A stretch of 7,229 nucleotides of DNA. Source: an uncultured Clostridia bacterium. Its GTDB lineage: Bacteria; Bacillota; Clostridia; Christensenellales; Borkfalkiaceae. The translations under genes and the position numbers were made by a program. The stretch spans positions 1-7,229 of the forward strand of contig CANPWF010000082.1 of NCBI GenBank assembly GCA_947581885.1. Reading direction: 5' to 3'. Below are positions 1 through 6,981 of the stretch, in pieces; the stretch's first letter is position 1; each line of letters opens with the position of its first letter. Below the pieces are notes generated by a model, which worked only from the letters and a program-made list of their open reading frames with translations, searched no databases and was not told the origin of the DNA.

Positions 1-3000
1 AAAAACAAACGTGGAATGACGCTCGTCGAAGTCCTCATGGTCGTCGCGCTTATGACGATCATGCTTGGAATTGCCATGCCGAATATCCTTGCGGAATCGC
101 AAAATATCAAACTTGCAACGATGGACGGCTACGCCCGTTCCGTGGCGGTCGCCGTGCAGAGCAAACTTTACGGCATGAAAGATGCCGGCACGGCGGAGGG
201 TTCTTCCTACTCAAATCTCAACGCGGCGGCGGCCGAGGAGCACATTACGGTGGCGGACGAGGAAAAAGCCGTCAAATACGTGTGCAACTTCGGCGAAAAT
301 GCCGCGGTGGGGAAACAGTATCTTCTTTCGGGGATGCTTACCGACACCGAAATTTTGCAAAACGGCAAGATCGTCGTAATCTACGATCCCGACACCGCAA
401 ACGTGCTGGAAACCTATTACAGCGAAAGCGAATTTGATATATCGGCACTGTTCCCCACGGCGTTGGAATCTTTTCTTCAAGAGCACATGATCGGCTCGTA
501 CCTCGGTTACGGTGCGCCCGCGCCGGAACGCACCATAGGTTTGCCTCGGTTTGCGTGCGCGTTTCAGTTCGACGACGAGCTGTACCTTGATATGCAGATG
601 ATGAAAGATCCTTCTCCCCAACTTCTCGATAAAAAGCTGGGATTGGAAATATATGCCGAGATCCCCATGGGAGAGGAAGGAACTCCTTACGAGGTGGGCA
701 TATACTATCAGGGCTTTTTTGCCACAAACTATACGACGCAATTCGCAGGCATCATAACAGCCGACGCCGACTCTTCTCCCCTCACATTAAGGGATATACA
801 GAGTAACAGCGGACATATGAGGTTTGCGCTCGACAGCTTGATCACCGAAAAGGCGGGCTACGGCAACGCAAGTAAATATTTGCGCCACCAGAGTTCCCCC
901 CAATATACAACCGTGACCGACCCCCGGTTATACCCCCGCGAATCGATCGCAACTTGGTTCGATCCGGCGAAAAACCCTTATATAACGGTGTGGCATCGCG
1001 AAAACCAAAATCGCGACCCCGAGGATCTTCACAATAAAATTTTCAGCACGAGTACAAAGGTGACCGAATATGTTGGCGTCGACAAGACCATGAAGCTCAA
1101 AATAAGGCTGAGCGTCCTCTCGGAGGAAACCAGGGACGCGGTGGGAATGCCGGTGAATGCGCCTAATGCAGAATTTTACCAAAAGGACGAGAATTTTATA
1201 TCCTTTGAGACGGAGACCCAGCCGGTTTCACCCTATTTTTACGCTCTCTCCAACGATAGCAACAAAGTAACCATCTCCGCCATGCGCGATCTGAACAACC
1301 TCAAATACGTTTTTGCCACGGAAAACACCATAACAGAGGCAGAACTCAGCAAGAATGTAACGGGGCAGGAAACGTACGATAAACTTCTGGCTGTGCGCTA
1401 TGAATTGCTTAAAAAGTCCAAGCTATATAATCAATATGCGCAAATCGAGAATGATTGGAATAGGGATGCCAATACCGACGCAATAACCAGTGAAATGCTG
1501 ACCCCCATGAACCCTTTTACTCTATCCGGTGATGGATATGCCATAATCGGCATTGGGTTCGGCGGTCGCGCGGACAATTTGGGCGGTCTGTTTAGTTATG
1601 CCAACGGCTTGACCGTCAAGAATCTTGATATCATCGACTGCTCGGTAATGCGCAACGGCTTTGACCATAGCTTTTTTACAACGGATACCGACGGGGACAT
1701 TAACGGAATAGACGAAATACGATATCCGCACGCCATAACCGGCTCTTTGGTGGGCGTAGCCGTAAATTGCACGTTTACTAACGTCCACGTCTACATCGAC
1801 AGGGCAAGAGAAATACAGCTGGAAGCAGGTGAAAGCACTTACGAGGATTACTTTGACGGCCAAATAAAGAGGTACCCGCAAAATTTCGGCTACCGCCGTC
1901 TAAGCGGCGTCGTCGTGGGCGGTCTCGTGGGGATGGCGATCGGTTCGCCTTCGACCGGTATCACCACCTGGCCGACGAAATCCACGGGATCCGGGAAAAG
2001 TTCCACGACTTTCTCGAATTGCTCCGCTTCGATCAACGTCGGCGCAGAATTGTACGATCAAACGAGCAAATGCATCTACTCGGGCGGGCTTGTCGGTGTT
2101 ACAATGGGCAATGTCCAGATCGAGAATAGCTTTGCGGCGTGCCAGCTCGGCGGCTACTATGCGGGCGGGCTTGTCGGCGGCGTCGTGCCGCCGACAGAAT
2201 GGGAATACAACAACGATGGGCGTTACGGATACAAATACAACGAAGGAATGTATTATGGTCAAACCGGCCAAAGCAGCGGCGGATTGACGATCAACAAAAG
2301 TTTTGCTTCGGGTATCATACTGCGGCAGGTGCGCGTCGGCGGCGGGCTGATCGCGGATATCGGCAGCAATATCAAACCGGACGTTAAAAATTGCTATTCG
2401 TCCGTCAAGTGGCAGATCCTTCCGCCCACCGCATACGGCACCTTTGAGGGAGATACCAGAGATGGCGGAGATACCCCAAACTATTACATTGTTCAGACGT
2501 ATTTCGCCGTTCCCGTCACGACAAACACCGAGGTGCATTTTAGATGCAAGGGCGACGTGTTCTCTCTCCAAGACAAAAAGAACGGAGTCGCCTGCGCCAA
2601 CGAAACCGACCTCAAAGAAAAACTCGGCGATGGTTGGGTAGAGGCCACAGAGACGTATTACTGGATGAGGGGATACGGTGATTATTACGATACGGAGGGC
2701 GGTGTCGAGCACAAGTATCCCTTCCCCATGCCCGATGGCAACAGTGAGTTCAGCGGCTCGTGGATCATGGAAACGTTAATAGGCGAACGGGATGGGGCGG
2801 GACATACGAATGAAAAGTTTTACGACAATACCACCTCGGCCGTTCCCGCTGGCTTTACAAGCGAATTTTCCTCGTTCATCTGCGCGTATTATTATGGGAT
2901 ATGGTCGAGCCTTCCACAAAGGAACATCGATAGCGGAGTTCTTTATGAAGAACCGTTTTATACTGTAGATAATGACGTTTTTTTGCAAGGCACGGCATTA

Positions 3001-3453
3001 AAAGCGGGTATGTGGTGGATCACCACTTCTTTGACAACGCCGGGCGAAGGGCTAACAACATTCCCCTCATATGATAACGGTCAATATCAATTCACGGGTT
3101 TCGCCTACAACGATCCATTGTTCGATCCCTTAAAGCAGGACACGTTCAAACCCACGCTCGATGACGGACAAAATTATATAAACAATGAGAATGTAACGCT
3201 TAACTGGGACTATTTCGGCCTTTATTTAGGCGATCTGTATGGCGATTATAAGTCAAAGGACAAAACGTATTATATTCAATTTGACGAGAGTGTGCAAAAA
3301 GGTATGGCTCAACTCGATGATACAAATAAGGTGTGCCGGATCAACCCGAAAGATTTCAGCCCCAAGGAAACAACGTTCTTGTTGTCAGAAAGCGCGACAA
3401 TTCAATGGGACGAAAAAGACGGATTCCACGTGAATGGCGGAGGTGCGGGATGA
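1..3453 (+). CDS. Giant prepilin-like protein with GLUG beta-helix repeats (5' end outside window)
   Basis: The frame is open from base 1. It reads K-N-K-R-G just before the Met at base 16, then MTLVEVLMVVALMTIMLGIA. This is a class III (type IV) prepilin signal: basic leader, Gly before the cleavage site, Glu at +5 and a hydrophobic helix. The Met at 16 is therefore +1 of the mature protein, and the real start lies a few codons upstream. Numbering from that Met, residues 1-50 form the pilin helix. Residues 55-420 are unassigned. Residues around 425-437 (VTISAMRDLNNLK) followed by 523-799 match the usual lead-in and repeats of GLUG proteins, with GGL/GSL(V)G turns and N-C motifs. Residues 800-1145 are unassigned and rich in Tyr, Asp and Gly. 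Small pilins and pseudopilins are normally 100-250 residues, so the length is exceptional. The inferred role is an extracellular, pilus-displayed binding or adhesin subunit; no ligand can be named. It overlaps the next gene by ATGA. Confidence 0.9.
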   Translation, partial: KNKRGMTLVEVLMVVALMTIMLGIAMPNILAESQNIKLATMDGYARSVAVAVQSKLYGMKDAGTAEGSSYSNLNAAAAEEHITVADEEKAVKYVCNFGENAAVGKQYLLSGMLTDTEILQNGKIVVIYDPDTANVLETYYSESEFDISALFPTALESFLQEHMIGSYLGYGAPAPERTIGLPRFACAFQFDDELYLDMQMMKDPSPQLLDKKLGLEIYAEIPMGEEGTPYEVGIYYQGFFATNYTTQFAGIITADADSSPLTLRDIQSNSGHMRFALDSLITEKAGYGNASKYLRHQSSPQYTTVTDPRLYPRESIATWFDPAKNPYITVWHRENQNRDPEDLHNKIFSTSTKVTEYVGVDKTMKLKIRLSVLSEETRDAVGMPVNAPNAEFYQKDENFISFETETQPVSPYFYALSNDSNKVTISAMRDLNNLKYVFATENTITEAELSKNVTGQETYDKLLAVRYELLKKSKLYNQYAQIENDWNRDANTDAITSEMLTPMNPFTLSGDGYAIIGIGFGGRADNLGGLFSYANGLTVKNLDIIDCSVMRNGFDHSFFTTDTDGDINGIDEIRYPHAITGSLVGVAVNCTFTNVHVYIDRAREIQLEAGESTYEDYFDGQIKRYPQNFGYRRLSGVVVGGLVGMAIGSPSTGITTWPTKSTGSGKSSTTFSNCSASINVGAELYDQTSKCIYSGGLVGVTMGNVQIENSFAACQLGGYYAGGLVGGVVPPTEWEYNNDGRYGYKYNEGMYYGQTGQSSGGLTINKSFASGIILRQVRVGGGLIADIGSNIKPDVKNCYSSVKWQILPPTAYGTFEGDTRDGGDTPNYYIVQTYFAVPVTTNTEVHFRCKGDVFSLQDKKNGVACANETDLKEKLGDGWVEATETYYWMRGYGDYYDTEGGVEHKYPFPMPDGNSEFSGSWIMETLIGERDGAGHTNEKFYDNTTSAVPAGFTSEFSSFICAYYYGIWSSLPQRNIDSGVLYEEPFYTVDNDVFLQGTALKAGMWWITTSLTTPGEGLTTFPSYDNGQYQFTGFAYNDPLFDPLKQDTFKPTLDDGQNYINNENVTLNWDYFGLYLGDLYGDYKSKDKTYYIQFDESVQKGMAQLDDTNKVCRINPKDFSPKETTFLLSESATIQWDEKDGFHVNGGGAG
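1582..2412 (+). other. GLUG-like repeat region encoded within the giant prepilin
   Basis: Residues 523-799 of the giant prepilin contain repeated turns: GGLFSYANG (523), GSLVGVAVN (576), GGLVGMAIG (635), GGLVGVTMG (690), GGLVGGVV (717) and GGGLIADIG (775). Most are followed 10-40 residues later by a short strand with Asn-Cys, Asn-Ser or a similar pair (NCTFTNVHV, FSNCSASINV, IENSFAACQL, INKSFASGI, KNCYSSVKW). The Leu of each turn falls at 525, 578, 637, 692, 719 and 778. That is steps of about 53-59 residues with one of 27, so the basic coil is probably about 27 residues. GLUG repeats are known from surface and secreted bacterial proteins and are expected to fold as a right-handed beta-helix. 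The assignment rests on motif reading, not on a profile search. Confidence 0.72.
3439..3444 (+). promoter_or_regulatory. Ribosome binding site fixing the start of the PilX/GspK-like gene
   Basis: GGAGGT lies 5 bases before the ATG at 3450, inside the last codons of the giant prepilin gene. The frame stays open upstream to an ATG at 3333, but that longer version would add 39 residues translated from coding sequence of the previous gene and would push the prepilin-like signal away from the N-terminus. The RBS and the ATGA overlap both support 3450. Confidence 0.8.
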
Positions 3454-4112
3454 AGAATTGCGGCGATTTATGCAAAAAGATTTCAGGCAAGCGCGGCGCC
3501 ACGATGCTCATTGCGCTTCTCGTCTTTCTGATCGCCACGCTTTCGGGGACGATCGCGCTCACCATGGCGGCGTCCAACGCGGGGCGGTACACCCATGAAA
3601 AGGAAGATCAGCAGGCGTACCTCTCGGTCGTATCGGCGGCGGAGCTAATTCTCGACAGGCTAACGGACTTAGAAATCAGATTCGAAGCTCCCAACGGGAA
3701 ACCAGATCCAGAACAAGTCACAGTCAAGTACGACGGAGGCAAATATAATGACCTCTTTCTGTCGGATCCCGCCTTTCAGAGTCTTTTGAAGACCTATTCG
3801 GTAAATACGAGCGACGCGGACCCCGTCGAATTCACGCTTACGGCGGAGGGCGCCCCCGCAATGGGCAAGGTAACCGTAAGCGTTCATCTCCTGAACGGTA
3901 TCTTCTCTTTCATGCTGTATTCGATGGACGGCAAAACCCGCGACTACCAGATGACCATGCAAGTCAGCGCCAACTACAGCACAGGCGCAAACAACTTCGT
4001 AGGGAGTGGCAAAATAGTAGATGGCAAAGAAATATATGTCAGGGCAATAAAATTCAATGTGGATGGTGTCACATACACCGTGGAAGAAGGTTCTCAAGGG
4101 AAAACGGTATGA
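3450..4112 (+). CDS. PilX/GspK-like minor prepilin lacking Glu at +5
   Basis: The product is 220 residues. The start at 3450 overlaps the upstream stop as ATGA and has GGAGGT in front. The N-terminus has a 16-residue leader ending K-R-G, then ATMLIALLVFLIATLSGTIA, a single hydrophobic helix at about 17-42. The rest is a soluble domain with no recognised motif. After the expected cleavage following Gly16, position +5 is Ile21 instead of Glu. Loss of Glu5 and the sequence R-G-A-T-M-L resemble the PilX N-terminal family and GspK, the pseudopilin that caps the tip of type II secretion pseudopili. By family analogy this would be an envelope-anchored minor pilin sitting at the filament tip. The leader carries two cysteines (Cys4, Cys8), which is unusual. 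Cleavage by a prepilin peptidase is inferred. An alternative is a plain membrane-anchored accessory protein that is not processed. Confidence 0.85.
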   Translation: MKNCGDLCKKISGKRGATMLIALLVFLIATLSGTIALTMAASNAGRYTHEKEDQQAYLSVVSAAELILDRLTDLEIRFEAPNGKPDPEQVTVKYDGGKYNDLFLSDPAFQSLLKTYSVNTSDADPVEFTLTAEGAPAMGKVTVSVHLLNGIFSFMLYSMDGKTRDYQMTMQVSANYSTGANNFVGSGKIVDGKEIYVRAIKFNVDGVTYTVEEGSQGKTV

Positions 4113-4432
4113 AGAATACATTTCAAAAACTTAAATCAAAACGGGGCGAAACGCTTGTCGAGATCCTTGTCGCGATCCTTATTATCGCGCTTTCGGCGGG
4201 GATGTTCGCCGCCATGTACACCGCTTCTATGAATATCAATCTTTCCGCGCAAAAGCAGGACGAAGCATTTTACGAAGCCGTAAGTACGCTTGAAAAAATG
4301 GAAGAATCGGACAATACGACAAAGTCGAAAGGGAACCTGCAATACGAGGGCAGCAACGGAACAAGCAACGTTGAGGTGGAGTATTTAACGCAGGACGGAC
4401 TTTCCGTCTATCACAACGGGGACACGCCATGA
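4109..4432 (+). CDS. Small type IV prepilin-like protein (PilV/GspI-like)
   Basis: The product is 107 residues and starts in an ATGA overlap with the previous gene, 8 bases after an AAGGG. The leader is 13 residues ending K-R-G. The mature part begins ETLVEILVAILIIALSAGMF, with Glu18 at +5 as in processed prepilins and a hydrophobic helix at about 16-37. Position +1 is Glu14, whereas Phe or Met is usual there. The soluble tail is only about 65 residues, short even for a minor pilin, and polar (Ser, Asn, Glu, Thr). The pattern E-T-L-V-E-I-L-V-A-I-L resembles GspI/PilV minor pilins, which seed the tip complex of pseudopili. Its place between the GspK-like gene and a classical prepilin gene supports that reading. 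The exact subtype is inference; membership of the prepilin class is well supported. Confidence 0.88.
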   Translation: MKNTFQKLKSKRGETLVEILVAILIIALSAGMFAAMYTASMNINLSAQKQDEAFYEAVSTLEKMEESDNTTKSKGNLQYEGSNGTSNVEVEYLTQDGLSVYHNGDTP

Positions 4433-4932
4433 AAAAATTACGCAACAAAAAAGGTTTTACGCTTACGGAAATGTTGATCTCCGTATTGCTTCTCGGGTTT
4501 GTGTCGATTATGGTGACGGTTATGACATCGGCTATTCTCAGTTCTACCGTCACAATGCGGGAAGTCGCGCAGGCCGAGATCCTCGGTAGCGAGGCGCTCG
4601 ACAATTTGCAGGGACAACTCCGCGTCGCAGAAAGCGTCACGGTCGACGGCAAGGGGCACGTCATGTTCGACATCAACGAGGCGAACAAGGGCTACGTGTT
4701 TTCCGTCAACGATGAGGGAAAGATCGTTATGGAACACGAAAAAGACGGCGAAAAGGAAACTGAACTACTCTTTGCGGGCGCCTCATACGGCAATTTAAGC
4801 GTAAAAAGTTTGGAATTTGCGCCGAGCGGAGATGACTCGATAGAAATTTCCGTGTCGATTTCTTTCGGCGGCAAGACGCTCTGGCAAGGCAGCGTAACGG
4901 TGAAACCCCTGAACGGGCTGGCCGTCGGCTGA
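4429..4932 (+). CDS. Type IV prepilin-like protein (PilW/GspJ-like)
   Basis: The product is 167 residues and starts at the ATGA overlap with the upstream gene. Only a weak GGGGA lies before the ATG, so translation is probably coupled to the previous gene. It has the textbook class III signal: a 9-residue basic leader ending K-K-G, then FTLTEMLISVLLLGFVSIMV, with Phe10 at +1 and Glu14 at +5. The hydrophobic helix spans about 13-37. The rest is a beta-rich polar domain with GSVTVKPLNG near the C-terminus. Length and position after a GspI-like gene suggest a PilW/GspJ-type minor pilin. This is the last gene of the operon; a strong hairpin follows 22 bases after the stop. Major pilin is a less likely alternative, because the gene is last in a set of minor-type subunits and has no RBS of its own worth the name. 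Confidence 0.9.
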   Translation: MKKLRNKKGFTLTEMLISVLLLGFVSIMVTVMTSAILSSTVTMREVAQAEILGSEALDNLQGQLRVAESVTVDGKGHVMFDINEANKGYVFSVNDEGKIVMEHEKDGEKETELLFAGASYGNLSVKSLEFAPSGDDSIEISVSISFGGKTLWQGSVTVKPLNGLAVG

Positions 4933-4954
4933 TTTTTATTTCTCCTTCATGAAC

Positions 4955-4988
4955 GGAAAAGGCAACGGAATTGTCCGTTGCCTTTTCC
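4955..4988. terminator. Bidirectional intrinsic terminator between convergent genes
   Basis: A perfect inverted repeat GGAAAAGGCAACGGA (4955-4969) / TCCGTTGCCTTTTCC (4974-4988) encloses a 4-base loop ATTG. The 9-bp GC-rich core is flanked by AAAA on one side and TTTT on the other, so each strand shows a stem followed by a T-run. It lies between the end of the prepilin operon (+) and the end of popT (-). Each T-run is only four bases and is followed by CC, so efficiency is uncertain. Confidence 0.85.
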
Positions 4989-5002
4989 TATCGAAACCCG
5001 CT

Positions 5003-6055
5003 TTATTTCTTCTTGGAATACCGATAAAGGAAATAGGAGCACGCCGCGCCGAAGAGGAGCAGGAGGACGGCGACGATCCAATACCACGGACTTGCATACA
5101 GCCCCGAAAGCTCCGCGGGCGTATTCCGCACGGTGACGGCGTACACCGCCACAATCGAGCCGAGGATAAAGCCCAAAATGGCGACAAACGTCCCGCGCGG
5201 GAACTTCTTCAACAAAAATCTCATGAGGAAGGAGATCGCAAAGAACCCCGCGACCGCCCCGACGAATACGAGAGCGAGCACGAGGACGCTCGTTCCCACG
5301 TTCAGCCCGCGCAGAAGGTTCTTGGAGACGAGGTCTAAAATCGGCTTATAATAGCCGAAAATGAGCAGCAGCATGGAGCCCGAGATGCCCGGGACGACGA
5401 GGGCGCACGCCCCCACCGCGCCGATGAGCAGGAGGAGAAGGTACCCTCCCGCGGAGAGCGAGAAGAGGTAGACTTCCTTCCCGATCGGCAAAAAGACGAG
5501 GCAAGCCGCCGCGGCGCAAGGGAGAAGGAAAGCGACGAGGTGCGTCCACTTTTTGGTGGGTCCGATCTTGTCGGTGACGGACGGCAGCCCTCCGAGCGAT
5601 AGCCCGACGAAGAGGGTCACCGTGGGGATGGGGTAGTTTTCAAGCCCCCACTGAATGGGGAAAAAGAGCGCGGCGATGCCGAGCACCATGCCGAGCGCGA
5701 TGGGCAGAAGGAACAAAATACTCCGCTTGAAGTGCTTGAAAAGGTCGGTCACGCTCCCGATGAGCTTTTCATACACCCCGAGGATTGCCGCGATCGACCC
5801 GCCCGAAAAACCGGGGATGATGAACGCCATCCCGATCGCCGCCCCGCGCAGGATATTCAACAAAAATTCGGCGAGCGCGGAACGGGGACGTTCGGGTTGA
5901 ACGGTTGCCGAAGGTTCTTCGGAAGAACGCTCATCTTCAAGCTCCGAAGCCTCAGCGGATTGGGCGGTTTGCCCGTTTTCGGGACGCCCCGCCGATTCGC
6001 CGTCGGGAGTATGAAGCGGAGAAACCCCGCGGTTTTGGTTTTCGTTCTCTTCCAT
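5003..6055 (-). CDS. popT: DUF368 family polyprenyl-phosphate translocase (PopT-like)
   Basis: The product is 350 residues with about eight hydrophobic segments after residue 65. It carries the two related DUF368 signatures: PGFSGGSIAAILGVYEKL (81-98) and PGISGSMLLLIFGYYKPI (222-239), one in each half, as expected for an internally duplicated transporter. DUF368 proteins such as PopT have been shown to act, alongside DedA/UptA proteins, in returning undecaprenyl phosphate across the cytoplasmic membrane for reuse in cell wall and glycan synthesis; that role is transferred here by family. Residues 1-60 form a polar, Glu/Ser/Pro-rich tail that is not part of the core domain. The C-terminus ends in a basic Y-S-K-K-K. 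No start codon with a better RBS is visible downstream of the ATG at 6055. It follows the mutarotase gene by 73 bases on the same strand and has its own promoter candidate. Confidence 0.92.
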   Translation of the reverse strand: MEENENQNRGVSPLHTPDGESAGRPENGQTAQSAEASELEDERSSEEPSATVQPERPRSALAEFLLNILRGAAIGMAFIIPGFSGGSIAAILGVYEKLIGSVTDLFKHFKRSILFLLPIALGMVLGIAALFFPIQWGLENYPIPTVTLFVGLSLGGLPSVTDKIGPTKKWTHLVAFLLPCAAAACLVFLPIGKEVYLFSLSAGGYLLLLLIGAVGACALVVPGISGSMLLLIFGYYKPILDLVSKNLLRGLNVGTSVLVLALVFVGAVAGFFAISFLMRFLLKKFPRGTFVAILGFILGSIVAVYAVTVRNTPAELSGLYASPWYWIVAVLLLLFGAACSYFLYRYSKKK

Positions 6056-6064
6056 GTCCGTTTC

Positions 6065-6093
6065 AGTATATCACAGCGCACCGCAAAATACAA
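6065..6093 (-). promoter_or_regulatory. Sigma-A-type promoter candidate for popT
   Basis: On the minus strand, TTGTAT (6088-6093) is followed by a 17-bp spacer and TATACT (6065-6070), preceded by TGA as an extended -10. The expected transcription start, about 7 bases past the -10, falls within 1-3 bases of the popT ATG. No Shine-Dalgarno sequence stands in the 9 bases between the -10 and the ATG. The RNA would be leaderless or nearly so. Confidence 0.5.
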
Positions 6094-6128
6094 CCGAAAA
6101 GCAAAAATTTGCGGCGAAGGAATCGGAT

Positions 6129-6962
6129 TCAGAATTTTATCGTATGGATGAAGTTCCTCTTCTCCCCTGCGCCGAGGGCGCAAATATCGGGTTTTTCGGA
6201 GATCTCCCCGTGGAAATCCTTTCTATCGGGAAGGCAGGTCCACGGCTCGATGCACAAAAATTTTGCGGGCGGGACCGTCCATAAAAGGAGCCTTGAAAAG
6301 GACGGGAAGGAGACGGAGAGCACGTTTTTCTTCCGATAGAGAAGGGAAACCTCGCGGGAATGGAGCGTATCGAATACGACCGCGTCCTCCGAAAACAGCG
6401 AATCGGAGAGCGGAAATTCGACCCCATGTCCCAAATTTACCGTTTTGCCCGTGAGAAGGCTGTCCTCCAAAATATGCGCGTCGAAACTCTCTTCCCGCTC
6501 GAAGAGGACGGAGTAGTCGGAAAGTTCCCCTTCCAAATTGTAGCCCTCATGCGCACCGAGGGCAAAGTACACCGTGTCCTCTCCTCTGTTCTCCACCCTC
6601 GTTTCGACGGTGAGAACTTCGTCCATAAGCGTGTACGTCACCGAGAAGGTGTAGAAAAAGGGATATTCTTCCCGCGTCGGCTCGCAAAGTCCGAGCGTCA
6701 CCGCGTTCTCGGTTTGCAAAGCAACGCAGAATTCGCTCTTCCGCGCAAAGCCGTGCTTGGGCATCGGGTAGGACTTCCCGTTTAAGAGATATGCGTCGTT
6801 TTTCAGCCCGCCGCAGACGGGGAAAAGGATGGGCGCGTGCCCCTTCCACGAGGCTTCATCCCCCTGCCATAAAAGTTCTTTTCCGTCTTTTTGAAGGGAG
6901 ACAAGCTCCCCTCCCCGCGTCGAAATGATGGCCGACGCGTTCGCGCTCTTGATGACGATCAT
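6129..6962 (-). CDS. Aldose 1-epimerase family protein (LacX-like mutarotase)
   Basis: With the start at 6962 the protein has 277 residues and no signal peptide, so it should be cytoplasmic. It belongs to the galactose mutarotase fold, LacX subgroup. The family landmarks are in order: W-Q-G-D at 32-35, PILFPVCGGL at 44-53, PKHGFAR with His70, LGAHEGYN with His138, and CIEPW with Glu239. In characterised mutarotases the two His and the Glu interconvert alpha and beta anomers of hexoses by acid-base catalysis; all three are kept here. The sugar cannot be told from sequence, and LacX-type members are often of unknown substrate. The frame is open to an ATG at 7010, but that start and the one at 6983 lie in the promoter; the ATG at 6962 has GGAGGG 4 bases ahead. 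It is first in a leftward pair with popT. Confidence 0.9.
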   Translation of the reverse strand: MIVIKSANASAIISTRGGELVSLQKDGKELLWQGDEASWKGHAPILFPVCGGLKNDAYLLNGKSYPMPKHGFARKSEFCVALQTENAVTLGLCEPTREEYPFFYTFSVTYTLMDEVLTVETRVENRGEDTVYFALGAHEGYNLEGELSDYSVLFEREESFDAHILEDSLLTGKTVNLGHGVEFPLSDSLFSEDAVVFDTLHSREVSLLYRKKNVLSVSFPSFSRLLLWTVPPAKFLCIEPWTCLPDRKDFHGEISEKPDICALGAGEKRNFIHTIKF

Positions 6963-6966
6963 GCTG

Positions 6967-6972
6967 CCCTCC
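6967..6972 (-). promoter_or_regulatory. Ribosome binding site fixing the mutarotase start
   Basis: The minus strand reads GGAGGG 4 bases before the ATG at 6962. It lies downstream of the predicted transcription start near 6975, which rules out the two in-frame ATGs further upstream (6983, 7010). Confidence 0.8.
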
Positions 6973-6981
6973 GTTTTCTCC

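Noticed and set aside
1900..2712. A 270-codon open frame on the minus strand opposite the GLUG region.
   Set aside because: It is a mirror of the prepilin coding frame: no RBS, no recognisable domain, and the sense frame has clear family motifs and continuity.
3333..3449. An upstream in-frame start that would add 39 residues to the PilX/GspK-like protein.
   Set aside because: It lies within the preceding gene and would bury the prepilin signal; the ATG at 3450 has GGAGGT and an ATGA overlap.
4949..5338. A 129-codon plus-strand open frame after the prepilin operon.
   Set aside because: It begins inside the terminator region and runs antisense to popT; the product is charged and low in complexity, with no motif.
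5908..5928. Two interlocking small inverted repeats (CCGAAG-GTT-CTTCGG and GTTCTT-CGG-AAGAAC).
   Set aside because: They lie in the Ser/Glu-rich popT tail, where TCT/TCC and GAA codons readily make such pairs; no T-run and no sign of regulation.
6081..6114. A possible hairpin CCGCAAA...TTTGCGG between the mutarotase gene and popT.
   Set aside because: The stem is only 7 bp with a loop of about 20 bases and no T-run; it overlaps the popT promoter candidate and is not convincing as a terminator.
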